The notes under the pieces are model-generated. The model worked only from the letters and a program-made list of their open reading frames with translations. It was not told the origin of the DNA and did not search any database. The translations under genes were made by a program, and so were the position numbers. A stretch of 64,000 nt of DNA from Vibrio sp. 10N.286.49.B1 (GTDB lineage Bacteria; Pseudomonadota; Gammaproteobacteria; Enterobacterales; Vibrionaceae), in assembly GCF_002873335.1 (NCBI RefSeq), contig NZ_MCUW01000013.1:32532-96531 (forward strand), read 5' to 3'. Below are positions 28,478 through 38,457 of this stretch, piece after piece. How positions within the stretch are numbered: the first letter of the stretch is position 1; each line of letters opens with the position of its first letter.

Positions 28478-28510
28478 AAAAACGCTGTGCTGACAGCACA
28501 GCGTTTTTTT
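28478..28510 (+). terminator. Terminator of frr
   Basis: Stem AAAAACGCTGTGCT / AGCACAGCGTTTTT with a 3-base loop and a seven-T run. It ends 39 bases before the uppS start. Confidence 0.93.
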
Positions 28511-28549
28511 ATGCTACTCTACCTTCCCAAATTATTACTAAACTCTTTT

Positions 28550-29305
28550 ATGCCAAACTCAGAACTCTTCAATGACTCCCTTCCTCAACACATTGCTATC
28601 ATTATGGATGGTAACGGTCGTTGGGCTAAATCCAAGGGGAAACCACGCGTCTTTGGACACAAAAAAGGGGTTTCTGCGGTTCGAAAAACGATTTCGGCAG
28701 CGGCAAAGCTAGAAATTAAAGCCGTGACTCTTTTTGCGTTTAGTAGTGAAAATTGGCGTCGACCTGAAGAAGAAGTTGGTTTGTTGATGGAGCTGTTCAT
28801 TACGGTTTTATCAAGTGAGATCAAAAAACTGCATAAGAACAACCTGCGACTTCGCATTATTGGCGACACAAGCCGCTTCAATGAACGATTGCAACGTAAG
28901 ATTGCCGATGCAGAAATGCTGACTGAAAATAATACCGGAACAGTGATCAATGTCGCAGCGAATTACGGCGGCAAGTGGGATATCACTGAGGCGTTCAAGA
29001 AGGTTGCGGTTCAGATAGAGCACGGTGAGTTGAAGGCTGCAGATATCACCGAAGACATGATCTCGACGCATGTGACTATGTCTGACCTCCCGGATGTGGA
29101 TCTCCTGATTCGCACCAGTGGAGAATGCCGAATCAGTAACTTTATGCTTTGGCAAATGGCGTACGCAGAGATGTATTTTACCGAAGAATTTTGGCCAGAG
29201 TTTAATGAAGATAGCTTAGTGGAAGCGATTACTTGGTTCGTGAATCGCGAAAGGCGTTTTGGTTGTACCGGAGAACAAGTCAAAGCGTTAATGGAAGCCA
29301 ATTAA
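28550..29305 (+). CDS. uppS: Undecaprenyl diphosphate synthase
   Basis: A 251-residue cis-prenyltransferase (E. coli 253) that extends farnesyl diphosphate to the C55 carrier for peptidoglycan and O-antigen. The pyrophosphate-binding motif [11 protein letters not shown] holds catalytic Asp20; [15 protein letters not shown] and [20 protein letters not shown] are the other conserved blocks. The Cys in RTSGECRIS takes a position usually Lys, Gln or Arg, a small oddity. I choose ATG 28550, which gives the family-typical N-terminus; ATG 28511, straight after the terminator, is an alternative. The RBS is weak. It begins the next section of the block. Confidence 0.95.
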   Translation: MPNSELFNDSLPQHIAIIMDGNGRWAKSKGKPRVFGHKKGVSAVRKTISAAAKLEIKAVTLFAFSSENWRRPEEEVGLLMELFITVLSSEIKKLHKNNLRLRIIGDTSRFNERLQRKIADAEMLTENNTGTVINVAANYGGKWDITEAFKKVAVQIEHGELKAADITEDMISTHVTMSDLPDVDLLIRTSGECRISNFMLWQMAYAEMYFTEEFWPEFNEDSLVEAITWFVNRERRFGCTGEQVKALMEAN

Positions 29306-29317
29306 GGACGATCTAGT

Positions 29318-30160
29318 TTGAAACAACGAATTATTACAGCTCTAATCCTCGCTCCGTTGGTGGTTTGGGGTATATTTTCTTTACCACTGATGTGGTTTTT
29401 GCTCGCAGTGACCGCTATCACAATGATTGGTGCCTGGGAGTGGACGCAATTCACACTTAATCACTCACGACTCGTTGCGATGATTCCGCCAGTCTTGGTG
29501 ACGGCACTGTCCTTGTTTGTTGTTCCATATGATGTGGATGCGCTTAATCAAGTAGGACTTATCCATATTGCTATCCTAGGCATAGGAACGGGCTGGTGGT
29601 TAATTGCGAGTGGTTTGGCAATGACATACCCTAAATCTGGCTCATACTGGCAGCATTCTAATGTTCTGAGGCATCTATTTGGCCTGCTTACCTTACTGCC
29701 GTTTCTTTGGAGTATCGTTATACTCCGAGCGCAAGGTTACCACCAAGACCCATATCACGGTGCCAAATTGGTGTTGTTTGTTTGTCTCATAGTTTGGGCA
29801 GCAGATAGCGGTGCGTATTTTGCTGGAAAGAGCTTTGGTAAGCGCAAAATGGCCCCTAATGTGAGCCCGAATAAGACCATTGAAGGCTTATTTGGTGGCG
29901 TAGCCACGGCTCTCCTTGTTGCGTGGGCGACATCGGTCATTTTTGATATTCAGTTTGCCAGTTTTACTAGCATGACTATTATTACGTTAGTAACAGTGGT
30001 GATTTCCGTTCTTGGAGATCTTGTTGAGAGCATGTTCAAACGCGTTTCTCAAATAAAGGACAGCAGTAATATTATCCCTGGCCATGGTGGTGTACTGGAT
30101 CGCGTCGACAGCCTCACGGCTGCCTTTCCTGTTTTTGCTCTTCTTTATCTCATTTTCTAA
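29318..30160 (+). CDS. cdsA: Phosphatidate cytidylyltransferase
   Basis: A 280-residue inner-membrane enzyme (E. coli 285) making CDP-diacylglycerol from phosphatidate and CTP, the branch point of phospholipid synthesis. About eight hydrophobic segments are visible. The family signature near the C-terminus is GDLVESMFKRVSQIKDSSNI followed by IPGHGGVLDRVDS, with the metal-binding Asp residues. The start is TTG 29318, seven bases after AAGGACG and 12 bases past uppS, so the two are coupled. Translation reads LKQRIITALILAPLV. Confidence 0.95.
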   Translation: MKQRIITALILAPLVVWGIFSLPLMWFLLAVTAITMIGAWEWTQFTLNHSRLVAMIPPVLVTALSLFVVPYDVDALNQVGLIHIAILGIGTGWWLIASGLAMTYPKSGSYWQHSNVLRHLFGLLTLLPFLWSIVILRAQGYHQDPYHGAKLVLFVCLIVWAADSGAYFAGKSFGKRKMAPNVSPNKTIEGLFGGVATALLVAWATSVIFDIQFASFTSMTIITLVTVVISVLGDLVESMFKRVSQIKDSSNIIPGHGGVLDRVDSLTAAFPVFALLYLIF

Positions 30161-30164
30161 TATA

Positions 30165-30199
30165 GAGTAGGGAACAATCACCGTTCCCTACTCGATTTT
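30165..30199 (+). terminator. Hairpin between cdsA and dxr
   Basis: Perfect 11-base arms GAGTAGGGAAC / GTTCCCTACTC with a 7-base loop, followed by GATTTTA. It looks like a weak or partial terminator. Confidence 0.6.
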
Positions 30200-30216
30200 A
30201 AAGCGGTCGTATTAGC

Positions 30217-31416
30217 ATGCAAAATCTAACCATACTTGGTGCTACGGGTTCCATTGGTGCAAGCACTCTAAAAGTGGTCGCTGAAAACCCTTCACTCTAT
30301 TCTATTTACGCTTTAGTCGGTGGTAAAAACGTCACTAAAATGGCGCTCCTATGCTTACAGTGGCAACCTAAGTATGTTGTGATGGCTGAAGAGGCAGATG
30401 CCAAGCGACTAAAAAATGAATTGAATGGGCTCGTCGAAACACAGGTCCTGTTTGGTCAGGAAGCCATGTGTAAAGTATCTTCTGATGACGCCGTAGATAT
30501 GGTGATGGCTGCTATTGTTGGCGCAGCTGGCTTGTTGCCAACACTTGCTGCTGTGAAAGCAAGTAAGCGAGTATTGTTAGCAAATAAAGAAGCATTGGTG
30601 ATGTCGGGGCAGTTGTTTATTGATGCCGTTCGTAACTCTGGCGCACAGTTGCTTCCCGTTGATAGCGAACATAATGCAATTTTTCAATGTCTCCCTCAAA
30701 CGATTCAAACTCAGTTAGGGCATTGCGATTTAGCGCAAGCGGGTATTGATCATATTTTGCTGACAGGCTCTGGGGGACCATTTCGCTATAGTGAGACCTC
30801 AACGTTGTCTTCGGTCACTCCCGCGCAAGCGATCGCGCATCCTAATTGGTCTATGGGGCCTAAGATCTCGGTTGATTCTGCAACCATGATGAATAAAGGT
30901 CTTGAGTTTATCGAGGCTAGGTGGCTATTTAATACAGCTAAAGAGCAACTCAAAGTCATTATTCATCCCCAGTCCGTTATTCACTCTATGGTCCAGTATC
31001 AAGACGGGTCTGTCCTTGCGCAAATGGGACAGCCAGATATGGCAACACCGATAGCATTCTCGATGTCTTATCCAGAACGCATTCCTGCAGGTGTACCGCC
31101 ACTCGATTTTACAAAAATGTCGGAGTTAACTTTTTTAGAGCCCGACTTTGCACGTTATCCATGCCTAGAATTAGCCATTGAGGCGTGTTATGAAGGGCAA
31201 CATGCGACAACAGCCATTAATGCGGCCAATGAAATCGCAGTGGATGCCTTTTTGTCTGAGAGTATAAAATTTACAGATATTAGCCGGATAAATGACCATG
31301 TTATGTCGAAGGTTTGTTCGTCAGGTGAATTTAAACAGTTAAGTGACTTGGAAAGCATTCTTGAGCTAGATAGAATGGCTCGAATCTATGCGAGCGAATT
31401 TGTTCGTGGCATGTAA
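30217..31416 (+). CDS. dxr: 1-deoxy-D-xylulose 5-phosphate reductoisomerase
   Basis: A 399-residue enzyme (E. coli 398) of the MEP isoprenoid pathway that converts DXP to MEP with NADPH; target of fosmidomycin. The nucleotide-binding motif [14 protein letters not shown] is at residues 5-18. Metal and substrate residues are in [42 protein letters not shown] and [17 protein letters not shown]. The C-terminal four-helix domain is complete. It follows cdsA after a hairpin and precedes rseP, the usual order. It also supplies precursor to UppS just upstream. Confidence 0.97.
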   Translation: MQNLTILGATGSIGASTLKVVAENPSLYSIYALVGGKNVTKMALLCLQWQPKYVVMAEEADAKRLKNELNGLVETQVLFGQEAMCKVSSDDAVDMVMAAIVGAAGLLPTLAAVKASKRVLLANKEALVMSGQLFIDAVRNSGAQLLPVDSEHNAIFQCLPQTIQTQLGHCDLAQAGIDHILLTGSGGPFRYSETSTLSSVTPAQAIAHPNWSMGPKISVDSATMMNKGLEFIEARWLFNTAKEQLKVIIHPQSVIHSMVQYQDGSVLAQMGQPDMATPIAFSMSYPERIPAGVPPLDFTKMSELTFLEPDFARYPCLELAIEACYEGQHATTAINAANEIAVDAFLSESIKFTDISRINDHVMSKVCSSGEFKQLSDLESILELDRMARIYASEFVRGM

Positions 31417-31464
31417 CGATAGACCTATAAATCACAAGCCATTGGCCGTGAGAGATAATTTACG

Positions 31465-32823
31465 ATGACAGATATACTGTGGAACTTTGCCTCCTTCGTT
31501 ATTGCATTAGGCATCCTTGTGGCAGTGCATGAATTTGGCCACTTTTGGGTCGCAAGAAAGTGTGGGGTTTATGTCGAAAAGTTCTCTATTGGCTTTGGCA
31601 AATCCATTTGGTCAAAAATGGGTAAAGACGGCACTGAATACAGCGTTTCTATGATCCCTCTTGGCGGCTATGTCAAGATGCTAGATAGCCGTGTTGATGA
31701 AGTCTCTGAAGCAGATCACAAGTATGCTTTTGATAAAAAGCCTCTTTGGAAAAGAACCGCTATCGTAGGAGCAGGACCTGCGTTTAACTTTATATTTGCG
31801 GTTTTTGCCTATTGGTTGGTTTTTTTGATTGGTGTTCCAGCCGTTAAGCCTGTTATCGGAGAGGTAACGCCTTCTTCAATTGCCGCCCAAGCTGGATTTG
31901 AGCCGGGTATGCAGATTCGTTCTATTGATGGTAAACAGACTCTAGATTGGGAATCCGTGAATCTTGGCTTAGTCTCGCGTATTGGCGATAATCAAATGAC
32001 GGTCACAGTTTCATCGAGTGAACAAATAGGAACAGATAAAAAATTAACATTTGACTTGTCGAGCTGGAACTTTAATCCGGAAACAGAGTCTGCTATGGGG
32101 ACGCTTGGATTTAGACCATACTCGCCAGCCATTAAAACGACGCTAGTAAACGTAAGCGATGATGGAGCAGGTGCTGCTGCTGGCATAGCGGCGGGTGATA
32201 CGATTGTTGCGATTAACGAACAACCGATAGATGAATGGCAACAAGTGGTGGAAGCGATTCAAGCCAACCCAAACACACCAGTTGATATTGTTGTTGATAG
32301 GAATAATGAAAAGCGCACACTGACACTTATCCCTGATTCGAGGACACTTAAAGACGGGAGAAATATCGGATTCGCAGGCATTGCACCAGAGACGGAAGCG
32401 TGGCCTGAAGATTATCGATTTGAGCTTCAATATGGCCCTGTTGAGTCGGTAGGGCGAGCATTTGTTAAAACAGGTCAAATCATAGAGCTAACCGTGTCGA
32501 TGCTCAAAAAATTGATCACCGGCGATGTTGGTTTAAATAACTTGAGCGGCCCCATCTCTATTGCTAAAGGGGCAGGGGCGACAGCCGATTATGGATTGGT
32601 TTACTTTTTAGGCTTTTTAGCGCTAATCAGTGTCAACCTAGGGATAATAAACCTGGTGCCATTACCGATGTTAGATGGTGGTCATTTGCTGTTTTTTGCA
32701 ATCGAAGCAGTGATTCGCAGACCGGTGCCAGAAAAAATACAAGAAATGGGCTATCGAGTGGGAGGCGCTATTATTTTTTCACTCATGTTAATAGCAATTT
32801 TTAACGATTTTACACGCCTCTGA
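31465..32823 (+). CDS. rseP: Site-2 metalloprotease RseP
   Basis: A 452-residue inner-membrane protease (E. coli 450) that cleaves the anti-sigma factor RseA within the membrane after DegS, releasing sigma-E, and clears signal peptides. The zinc motif HEFGH is at residues 22-26 in the first membrane segment; the third ligand is in PLPMLDGGHLLFF near residue 400. Two tandem PDZ domains lie between them, about 115-205 (PVIGEVTPSSIAAQAGFEPG) and 210-300 (GAAAGIAAGDTIVAINEQPI). The RBS GAGAG sits 8-9 bases upstream. It is followed by bamA, so sensor and outer-membrane assembly genes are co-expressed. Confidence 0.97.
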   Translation: MTDILWNFASFVIALGILVAVHEFGHFWVARKCGVYVEKFSIGFGKSIWSKMGKDGTEYSVSMIPLGGYVKMLDSRVDEVSEADHKYAFDKKPLWKRTAIVGAGPAFNFIFAVFAYWLVFLIGVPAVKPVIGEVTPSSIAAQAGFEPGMQIRSIDGKQTLDWESVNLGLVSRIGDNQMTVTVSSSEQIGTDKKLTFDLSSWNFNPETESAMGTLGFRPYSPAIKTTLVNVSDDGAGAAAGIAAGDTIVAINEQPIDEWQQVVEAIQANPNTPVDIVVDRNNEKRTLTLIPDSRTLKDGRNIGFAGIAPETEAWPEDYRFELQYGPVESVGRAFVKTGQIIELTVSMLKKLITGDVGLNNLSGPISIAKGAGATADYGLVYFLGFLALISVNLGIINLVPLPMLDGGHLLFFAIEAVIRRPVPEKIQEMGYRVGGAIIFSLMLIAIFNDFTRL

Positions 32824-32871
32824 TATCAGAATTTAGGCAGCAGTATTAGCAAAGGATTAATTAGAGCAGGT

Positions 32872-35307
32872 ATGGCGATTAAGCATTTTCTATTCGCGTC
32901 TCTACTAGCGACCAGTGTGTCGGCGAATGGAGCTGAGGATTTTGTTGTACAGGACATTCGTATTGAAGGATTACAAAGGGTGGCACTTGGTGCTGCTCTA
33001 TTGAAAATGCCAGTACGGATCGGTGACACGGTTGACGGGAAGGATATCTCAGAGATCATTAATGCACTTTATAAATCAGGCAACTTTGAAGATATCAAAG
33101 TGTTACGTGATCAAGATGCGTTAGTGGTAAAAGTAAAAGAACGACCAACGATTGCCAGTATTTCCTTTTCAGGAAACGAGGCAATTAAAGAAGAACAACT
33201 GCAACAGAACCTAGATGCATCCGGTGTACTTGTCGGTGAGGCGCTCGATCGCACCACACTAAGTAACATTGAAAAAGGGTTAGAAGACTTTTATTACAGC
33301 GTGGGTAAATACAACGCTAAGGTTCAAGCGGTTGTGACGCCACTGCCACGAAATCGTTCGGACCTAAAGTTTGTCTTTACTGAGGGTGTGTCGGCGAAAA
33401 TAAAACAGATTAACTTCATTGGTAACAAAGTGTTTACTGATAGTGAGTTACGTTCTCGTTTTAACCTAAATGTCGATGTTGCATGGTGGAATTTCCTAGC
33501 GGATGATAAGTATCAGAAGCAAGTCCTTGCCGGTGATATTGAAGCGCTTAAATCGTATTACCTTGATCGCGGCTATCTGAAGTTTAAGGTTGATACGACT
33601 CAGGTTTCGATCTCGCCAGATAAAAAAGGCGTCTACATTACTCTAGGGATAGATGAGGGTGCACCTTATCAAGTCGAAAACGTGAAGTTTCGCGGCCAAC
33701 TTATTGGTAAAGAAGCCGATTTTAAAGCCATGGTTCCGTTCCAGGATGGTGATACCTACAACGGCTCTAGCGTGACAGCGTTAGAAGAGAGCATCAAGCG
33801 TGAATTAGGCCAGTCGGGGTATGCTTATCCGCAGGTCCGTACGATCCCTGAATTTGATGATGAGAATAACACCGTATCTTTAGTTATCAACGTTGAGTCG
33901 GGTAACCGGATTTATGTCCGTGACATTCGTTTTACCGGCAACAACTCGACGAAAGATGAAGTATTGCGACGTGAAATGCGTCAGATGGAATCCAGTTGGT
34001 TAAACTCTAAGTCCATCGATGTTGGTAAGGATCGTCTTAACCGCCTTGGCTTTTTTGAAACAGTCGATGTACAAACGGTGCGAGTTCCGGGCTCGGAAGA
34101 CCAAGTGGACTTGGTGTATGACGTCAAAGAGGCGAACTCAGGCAGTGTAAACTTTGGTGTTGGCTATGGTACTGAATCGGGTATCAGCTTCCAGGTCGGA
34201 CTGCAGCAAGATAACTTTGCTGGTAGTGGGGATCGCGTTGGTATCAGCGCCATGACCAATAAATACCAAAAAAATGTCACACTGGATTATCGAGACCCAT
34301 ACTGGAACCTAGATGGTGTCAGTCTGGGCGGTCAGATTTTCTATAACGAATTCGAGGCTTCTAAAGCTGGGATTATTGACTATACCGACCAAAGTTATGG
34401 GGCAAGCTTGACGTGGGGTTTCCCCGTTGATGAACTGAACTACTTGGAGTTTGGTGGTGGCTATACGCACAGTCGATTAGGCAACATCAAAGAATACGTT
34501 CAGATAGAAAAATTCTTACAAGCACAAGCAGATAATATTGATGCGGATGGAAATCTTCTTACCGATGATTTCCATATGACAGCAGCATGGACTCGAAACA
34601 ACCTAAACCGAGGTCGTTTCCCGACAGCCGGCAACCATCAAAAACTCTATGGTAAAGTGACGGTTCCTGGATCGGATGTTCAATACTTCAAGAGTCAATA
34701 TGATGTAAGACAATACTTTCCTATAACACAAAGTCACAATTTTACGTTATTGTTGAAAGGCCGATTAGGTTACGGTAATGGTTATGGGCAAACCAATGGC
34801 AACGATAACCTGTTGCCATTCTATGAAAACTTTTATGTGGGTGGTTTCTCAACACTGCGTGGCTTTAGGCAGAACTCAGTGGGGCCAAAAGCGGTCTATG
34901 ATGACCCTAACGGCTGTTCAAGCAATGCCGGTGGCAATAACCCATGTTATTCCGCGACAGAACAGTCAGTAGGTGGTAATGCGGTTGCGCTTGCGAGTGT
35001 GGAGCTCATTGTTCCTACTCCGTTTGCATCGGATGAGTTCCGTAACCAGATTCGTACCAGTGTCTTTGTTGATGCTGCAAGCTTATGGGATACTGAATTT
35101 ACTCATATCGCCGCTGACCCTAACATGTCCGGAAAAGAGTATTATTATGACTATTCGGATCCTTCAAATTACCGTGCATCTGTAGGGGTCGCGGTGCAAT
35201 GGATGTCTCCGATGGGACCATTGGTATTTTCATTAGCAACGCCAATCAAGAAGTTTGAAGGTGATAAAACAGAAGCCTTTACCTTTACGATCGGTAATAC
35301 GTTCTAG
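32872..35307 (+). CDS. bamA: Outer membrane protein assembly factor BamA
   Basis: An 811-residue Omp85 protein (E. coli 810), the core of the beta-barrel assembly machine. A signal peptide of about 20 residues ends near SANGA. Five POTRA domains run from about 22 to 420 (for example [20 protein letters not shown] and [20 protein letters not shown]). The 16-strand barrel fills the rest and ends in Phe (TFTIGNTF), the usual C-terminal signature. The conserved L6 motif reads [18 protein letters not shown], with LRGF where most have VRGF. L6 is followed by a Cys-containing loop ([15 protein letters not shown]) that is probably disulfide-bonded. It lies between rseP and skp, as in E. coli. Confidence 0.97.
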   Translation: MAIKHFLFASLLATSVSANGAEDFVVQDIRIEGLQRVALGAALLKMPVRIGDTVDGKDISEIINALYKSGNFEDIKVLRDQDALVVKVKERPTIASISFSGNEAIKEEQLQQNLDASGVLVGEALDRTTLSNIEKGLEDFYYSVGKYNAKVQAVVTPLPRNRSDLKFVFTEGVSAKIKQINFIGNKVFTDSELRSRFNLNVDVAWWNFLADDKYQKQVLAGDIEALKSYYLDRGYLKFKVDTTQVSISPDKKGVYITLGIDEGAPYQVENVKFRGQLIGKEADFKAMVPFQDGDTYNGSSVTALEESIKRELGQSGYAYPQVRTIPEFDDENNTVSLVINVESGNRIYVRDIRFTGNNSTKDEVLRREMRQMESSWLNSKSIDVGKDRLNRLGFFETVDVQTVRVPGSEDQVDLVYDVKEANSGSVNFGVGYGTESGISFQVGLQQDNFAGSGDRVGISAMTNKYQKNVTLDYRDPYWNLDGVSLGGQIFYNEFEASKAGIIDYTDQSYGASLTWGFPVDELNYLEFGGGYTHSRLGNIKEYVQIEKFLQAQADNIDADGNLLTDDFHMTAAWTRNNLNRGRFPTAGNHQKLYGKVTVPGSDVQYFKSQYDVRQYFPITQSHNFTLLLKGRLGYGNGYGQTNGNDNLLPFYENFYVGGFSTLRGFRQNSVGPKAVYDDPNGCSSNAGGNNPCYSATEQSVGGNAVALASVELIVPTPFASDEFRNQIRTSVFVDAASLWDTEFTHIAADPNMSGKEYYYDYSDPSNYRASVGVAVQWMSPMGPLVFSLATPIKKFEGDKTEAFTFTIGNTF

Positions 35308-35382
35308 CGTTAGAACTAATACATAAACTATAGACTCATACATTAAGGCTATAGAACTTATATACACACAGAGGAATTGACC

Positions 35383-35892
35383 TTGAAAAAAATGATGAAA
35401 GCGGCTGGTCTTGGCCTTGTTATCCTAACGTCTTCACTTTTTGCTAATGCGGCAGAAGCGGCGCAAAAAATTGGCTATGTGAATACGCTGCAGGTATTCC
35501 AAGCTTTACCACAGCGCGAGGCAGTTCTTCAGAAGCTTCAAAATGAATTCAAAGATAAAGCGGCAGAGCTGCAAGCAATCCAAGCTGACGCGGCTAAGAA
35601 AATGGAAAAACTGCAACGTGATGGCGAGCTGCTAGGTTCTGAGGAAGTTGAGAAACTTCGCATTGAAATCGGTCAACTTGACAGTAAGTACAAGATTAAA
35701 GGTCAAGCACTTGAGAAAGCAAGTCAACGCCGCGAAGCCGAAGAAAAACAGAAACTATTTAAAGTGATTCAAGAAGCGGTTGAGAAAGTAGCGAAGAAAG
35801 AAGGCTACGATATGATTATTGATATCCAAGCGGTAGGTTACGCGAAAGAAGACTTCAATATTTCACAAAACGTTATCGACTCACTTAAGTAA
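35383..35892 (+). CDS. skp: Periplasmic chaperone Skp/OmpH
   Basis: A 169-residue periplasmic trimeric chaperone that carries unfolded outer-membrane proteins to BamA. The N-terminal signal (KKMMKAAGLGLVILTSSLFA, cleavage near NAAEA) is followed by a short strand (QKIGYVNTLQVFQALPQREA) and long charged helices forming the jellyfish arms (about 45-135), then the closing strand GYDMIIDIQAVGYAKEDF. The start is TTG 35383, seven bases after GAGGA; another TTG six bases upstream is too close to the RBS. It lies between bamA and lpxD. Confidence 0.95.
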   Translation: MKKMMKAAGLGLVILTSSLFANAAEAAQKIGYVNTLQVFQALPQREAVLQKLQNEFKDKAAELQAIQADAAKKMEKLQRDGELLGSEEVEKLRIEIGQLDSKYKIKGQALEKASQRREAEEKQKLFKVIQEAVEKVAKKEGYDMIIDIQAVGYAKEDFNISQNVIDSLK

Positions 35893-35918
35893 TAGATTAG
35901 CAACACGGTAGGACAATT

Positions 35919-36947
35919 ATGACTGAAATGACGTTGGCTCAGCTCGCTGAGATTACTGATGCGGAGCTGCATGGCGATGAGAATACTATTATTCGCGCGG
36001 TGGCACCGATGGATAGCGCTGCAAAGGGCGAGATTACGTTTCTAACGAACGTAAAGTACGCGAAACATCTCGCTCAAAGTAACGCTTCCGCAGTCATGGT
36101 TAAAGCCTCTGAGCTGAAGCATTGTCAAACCAATGCTTTGGTTGTTGCTGACCCTTATATTGCTTATGCAAAAGTGGCGCAAGCGCTAGATCATACTCCC
36201 GAAGCCGCAGATGGTATCGCACCTAGCGCCGTCATTTCACCTGATGCAACAATCGGTAATAATGTGTCGGTAGGGGCAAACGCTGTCATTGAATCGGGTG
36301 CAGTACTCGGCGATCATGTACAAATAGGCCCAGGCAGCTTTATTGGCAAGGGTGCTAAGTTGGGAGCGCACACTAAGCTGTGGGCAAATGTGAGCATTTA
36401 TCACCATGTGGAACTCGGTGAACAGTGCCTCGTTCAGTCAGGTGCCGTCATTGGCTCTGATGGCTTTGGTTATGCGAATGAGAAAGGCGAATGGATTAAA
36501 ATTCCGCAAGTCGGGACCGTTCGCATTGGCAACCGTGTTGAAATTGGTGCATGTACGACGATTGATCGCGGCGCTCTTGACGATACCATCATTGAAGACA
36601 ATGTGATCATTGATAATCAATTGCAGATCGCGCACAACGTGCACATCGGATATGGTACGGCCTTAGCCGGTGGCACCATCATTGCAGGCAGTACAACGAT
36701 TGGTAAATACTGTCAGATTGGTGGTGGTACGGTCATCAACGGGCACATTGAAATTGTCGATGGTGTTATCGTGACCGGTATGGGTATGGTGATGAGAGGC
36801 ATCTCGGAGAAAGGTATCTACTCGTCTGGTATTCCATTGCAAACGAATAAAGAATGGCGCAAAACAGCGGCACGCGTGCATCGTATCGATGACATGAATA
36901 AGCGACTCAAAATGGCTGAGAAACAGTTAAGTGATAAAGAAGACTAG
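35919..36947 (+). CDS. lpxD: UDP-3-O-acylglucosamine N-acyltransferase
   Basis: A 342-residue trimeric left-handed beta-helix enzyme (E. coli 341), the third step of lipid A synthesis. The N-terminal uridine-binding domain (1-100) has [20 protein letters not shown]; many hexapeptide repeats follow ([20 protein letters not shown]). The catalytic base is the His in [15 protein letters not shown] (near 240), and [20 protein letters not shown] is family-typical. The C-terminal helix carries [10 protein letters not shown]. It follows skp by 26 bases and precedes fabZ, with a terminator between. Confidence 0.97.
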   Translation: MTEMTLAQLAEITDAELHGDENTIIRAVAPMDSAAKGEITFLTNVKYAKHLAQSNASAVMVKASELKHCQTNALVVADPYIAYAKVAQALDHTPEAADGIAPSAVISPDATIGNNVSVGANAVIESGAVLGDHVQIGPGSFIGKGAKLGAHTKLWANVSIYHHVELGEQCLVQSGAVIGSDGFGYANEKGEWIKIPQVGTVRIGNRVEIGACTTIDRGALDDTIIEDNVIIDNQLQIAHNVHIGYGTALAGGTIIAGSTTIGKYCQIGGGTVINGHIEIVDGVIVTGMGMVMRGISEKGIYSSGIPLQTNKEWRKTAARVHRIDDMNKRLKMAEKQLSDKED

Positions 36948-36964
36948 AATCGTTTCTTCTTTTC

Positions 36965-36994
36965 AAAAAGGCTCGCCATTTGCGGGTCTTTTTA
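36965..36994 (+). terminator. Terminator after lpxD
   Basis: Stem AAAAGGCTCGC / GCGGGTCTTTT (two G-U pairs) with loop CATTT, followed by TTTA. It separates lpxD from fabZ. Confidence 0.75.
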
Positions 36995-37027
36995 TTGTTT
37001 GTACACTAGCATCTTACGCCCACTCAC

Positions 37028-37056
37028 TGCCACTTAGCAGGATTTGGGTATATAAT
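37028..37056 (+). promoter_or_regulatory. Probable fabZ promoter
   Basis: A perfect -10 TATAAT (37051-37056) sits between the lpxD terminator and fabZ, 17 bases after a weak -35 TGCCAC (37028-37033). It supports an independent fabZ-lpxA transcript. Confidence 0.6.
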
Positions 37057-37096
37057 GCCTGTAGTAAGATATAAGAATTAAATTAGGAATAAGACT

Positions 37097-37549
37097 TTGA
37101 GTACTGATACGAAAATAATGACCATCACTGAAATTCAAGAATTGCTGCCTCACCGTTACCCGTTTCTATTGATTGATCGTGTAACTGACTATGAAGAAGC
37201 AAAATATCTTAAGGCAATCAAAAACGTATCAGTCAATGAACCTCAGTTCACCGGTCACTTTCCTCAAATGCCTGTATTCCCGGGAGTGTTAATCTTAGAG
37301 GCGATGGCACAAGCAACAGGCTTGCTAGCATTCAAATCTTTTGGTGCGCCTCAAGGTAATGAACTGTATTACTTCGCCAGTGTTGATAAAGCAAAGTTCC
37401 GTAAACCCGTTACACCGGGTGATCAGCTGATTATAGAAGTGGAGTTCCTCAAAGAGCGCCGCGGTATTGCTGCCTTTACTGGTGTTGCAAAAGTAGATGG
37501 CGAAGTGGTGTGCTCTGCTGAGCTAAAATGTGCCCGTCGAGAGTTCTAA
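37097..37549 (+). CDS. fabZ: 3-hydroxyacyl-ACP dehydratase FabZ
   Basis: A 150-residue hot-dog fold enzyme (E. coli 151) that dehydrates 3-hydroxyacyl-ACP in fatty acid elongation and competes with lipid A synthesis for 3-hydroxymyristoyl-ACP. The active-site His is in [20 protein letters not shown] and the Glu in the same LILEAMAQ block. [20 protein letters not shown] is the N-terminal signature. The start is probably TTG 37097, eight bases after AGGAA; the ATG at 37118 would lose seven residues of a variable N-terminus. It overlaps no gene; lpxA starts one base after its stop. Confidence 0.95.
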   Translation: MSTDTKIMTITEIQELLPHRYPFLLIDRVTDYEEAKYLKAIKNVSVNEPQFTGHFPQMPVFPGVLILEAMAQATGLLAFKSFGAPQGNELYYFASVDKAKFRKPVTPGDQLIIEVEFLKERRGIAAFTGVAKVDGEVVCSAELKCARREF

Positions 37550-37550
37550 T

Positions 37551-38339
37551 ATGATTCATGAAACCGCTAAAATCCATCCAAGTGCCGTGATTGAGGGTAA
37601 CGTCAGTATCGGTGCTAACTCCACTGTCGGTCCTTTTACTTATATTTCTGGTGATGTGACTATCGGTGCAAATAACGAGATTATGTCGCATGTCGTTATC
37701 AAAGGTACCACGACGTTAGGCGATGATAACCGTGTCTTTCCTCAGGCCATTATTGGTGAAGAAAACCAAGATAAGAAATATGGTGGTGAAGATACTCGTG
37801 TCATCGTAGGTAGTCGCAATGTTATCCGTGAAAGCGTCCAGATCCATCGTGGTACGACGCAGGATAAGACACAAACTGTCGTGGGTGACGATAACCTGCT
37901 TTGTGTGAACGCCCATATTGCTCATGACGTGATTGTCGGAAATCATACGCATATCGGTAACAATGCCATTCTTGGTGGTCATGTTACGGTTGGTGATTAT
38001 GCAGGCGTGATGGCGCTATCGGCTATCCATCCTTTTTGTACTGTCGGCGCTTATGCGTATGTTGGTGGTTGTTCCGCCGTCGTTCAAGACGTTCCAGCTT
38101 ACGTGTTGGCACAAGGTAACCATGCCACCCCATTTGGGTTAAACCTTGTAGGGTTAAAACGTAATGGTTTTGAAAAACCGGAGCTGCGCGCGCTTCAAAA
38201 AGCCTATAAAGAGATGTATCGCTCAGGAAAAACATTAGCGGAGGCTAAGCCTCTATTGGTAGAGTTGGCTGTTGAGTTTCCTTCAGTCAATCGACTCATC
38301 GATAGCTTTGAAAATTCAGAGCGCGGCATTATTCGCTAA
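37551..38339 (+). CDS. lpxA: UDP-N-acetylglucosamine acyltransferase
   Basis: A 262-residue trimeric left-handed beta-helix acyltransferase (E. coli 262), first step of lipid A synthesis, using 3-hydroxyacyl-ACP. Hexapeptide repeats cover about residues 1-185 ([20 protein letters not shown]). The catalytic His is in [20 protein letters not shown], and [20 protein letters not shown] follows. The C-terminal helical domain begins near 195 ([20 protein letters not shown]). It begins one base after the fabZ stop, so the two are coupled. A hairpin terminator separates it from lpxB. Confidence 0.97.
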   Translation: MIHETAKIHPSAVIEGNVSIGANSTVGPFTYISGDVTIGANNEIMSHVVIKGTTTLGDDNRVFPQAIIGEENQDKKYGGEDTRVIVGSRNVIRESVQIHRGTTQDKTQTVVGDDNLLCVNAHIAHDVIVGNHTHIGNNAILGGHVTVGDYAGVMALSAIHPFCTVGAYAYVGGCSAVVQDVPAYVLAQGNHATPFGLNLVGLKRNGFEKPELRALQKAYKEMYRSGKTLAEAKPLLVELAVEFPSVNRLIDSFENSERGIIR

Positions 38340-38373
38340 TTATACAAAGGCTAAGCATGTAAAGGCTGAGCTA

Positions 38374-38410
38374 AAAAAAGATCGCGGGTACTATACTTAG
38401 CGGTCTTTTT
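38374..38410 (+). terminator. Partial terminator between lpxA and lpxB
   Basis: Arms AAAAAGATCGC / GCGGTCTTTTT with one G-U pair and a 15-base loop, ending in TTTTT. The long loop suggests only partial termination. Confidence 0.65.
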
Positions 38411-38457
38411 GTCTTTTAGGAATGATAAAATCTAACACGTTTACAAAGGTATAAATC

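Noticed and set aside
28585..28950. Minus-strand frames of more than 100 codons opposite uppS, frr and pyrH
   Set aside because: These are opposite-strand shadows of well-conserved genes, with no start signals.
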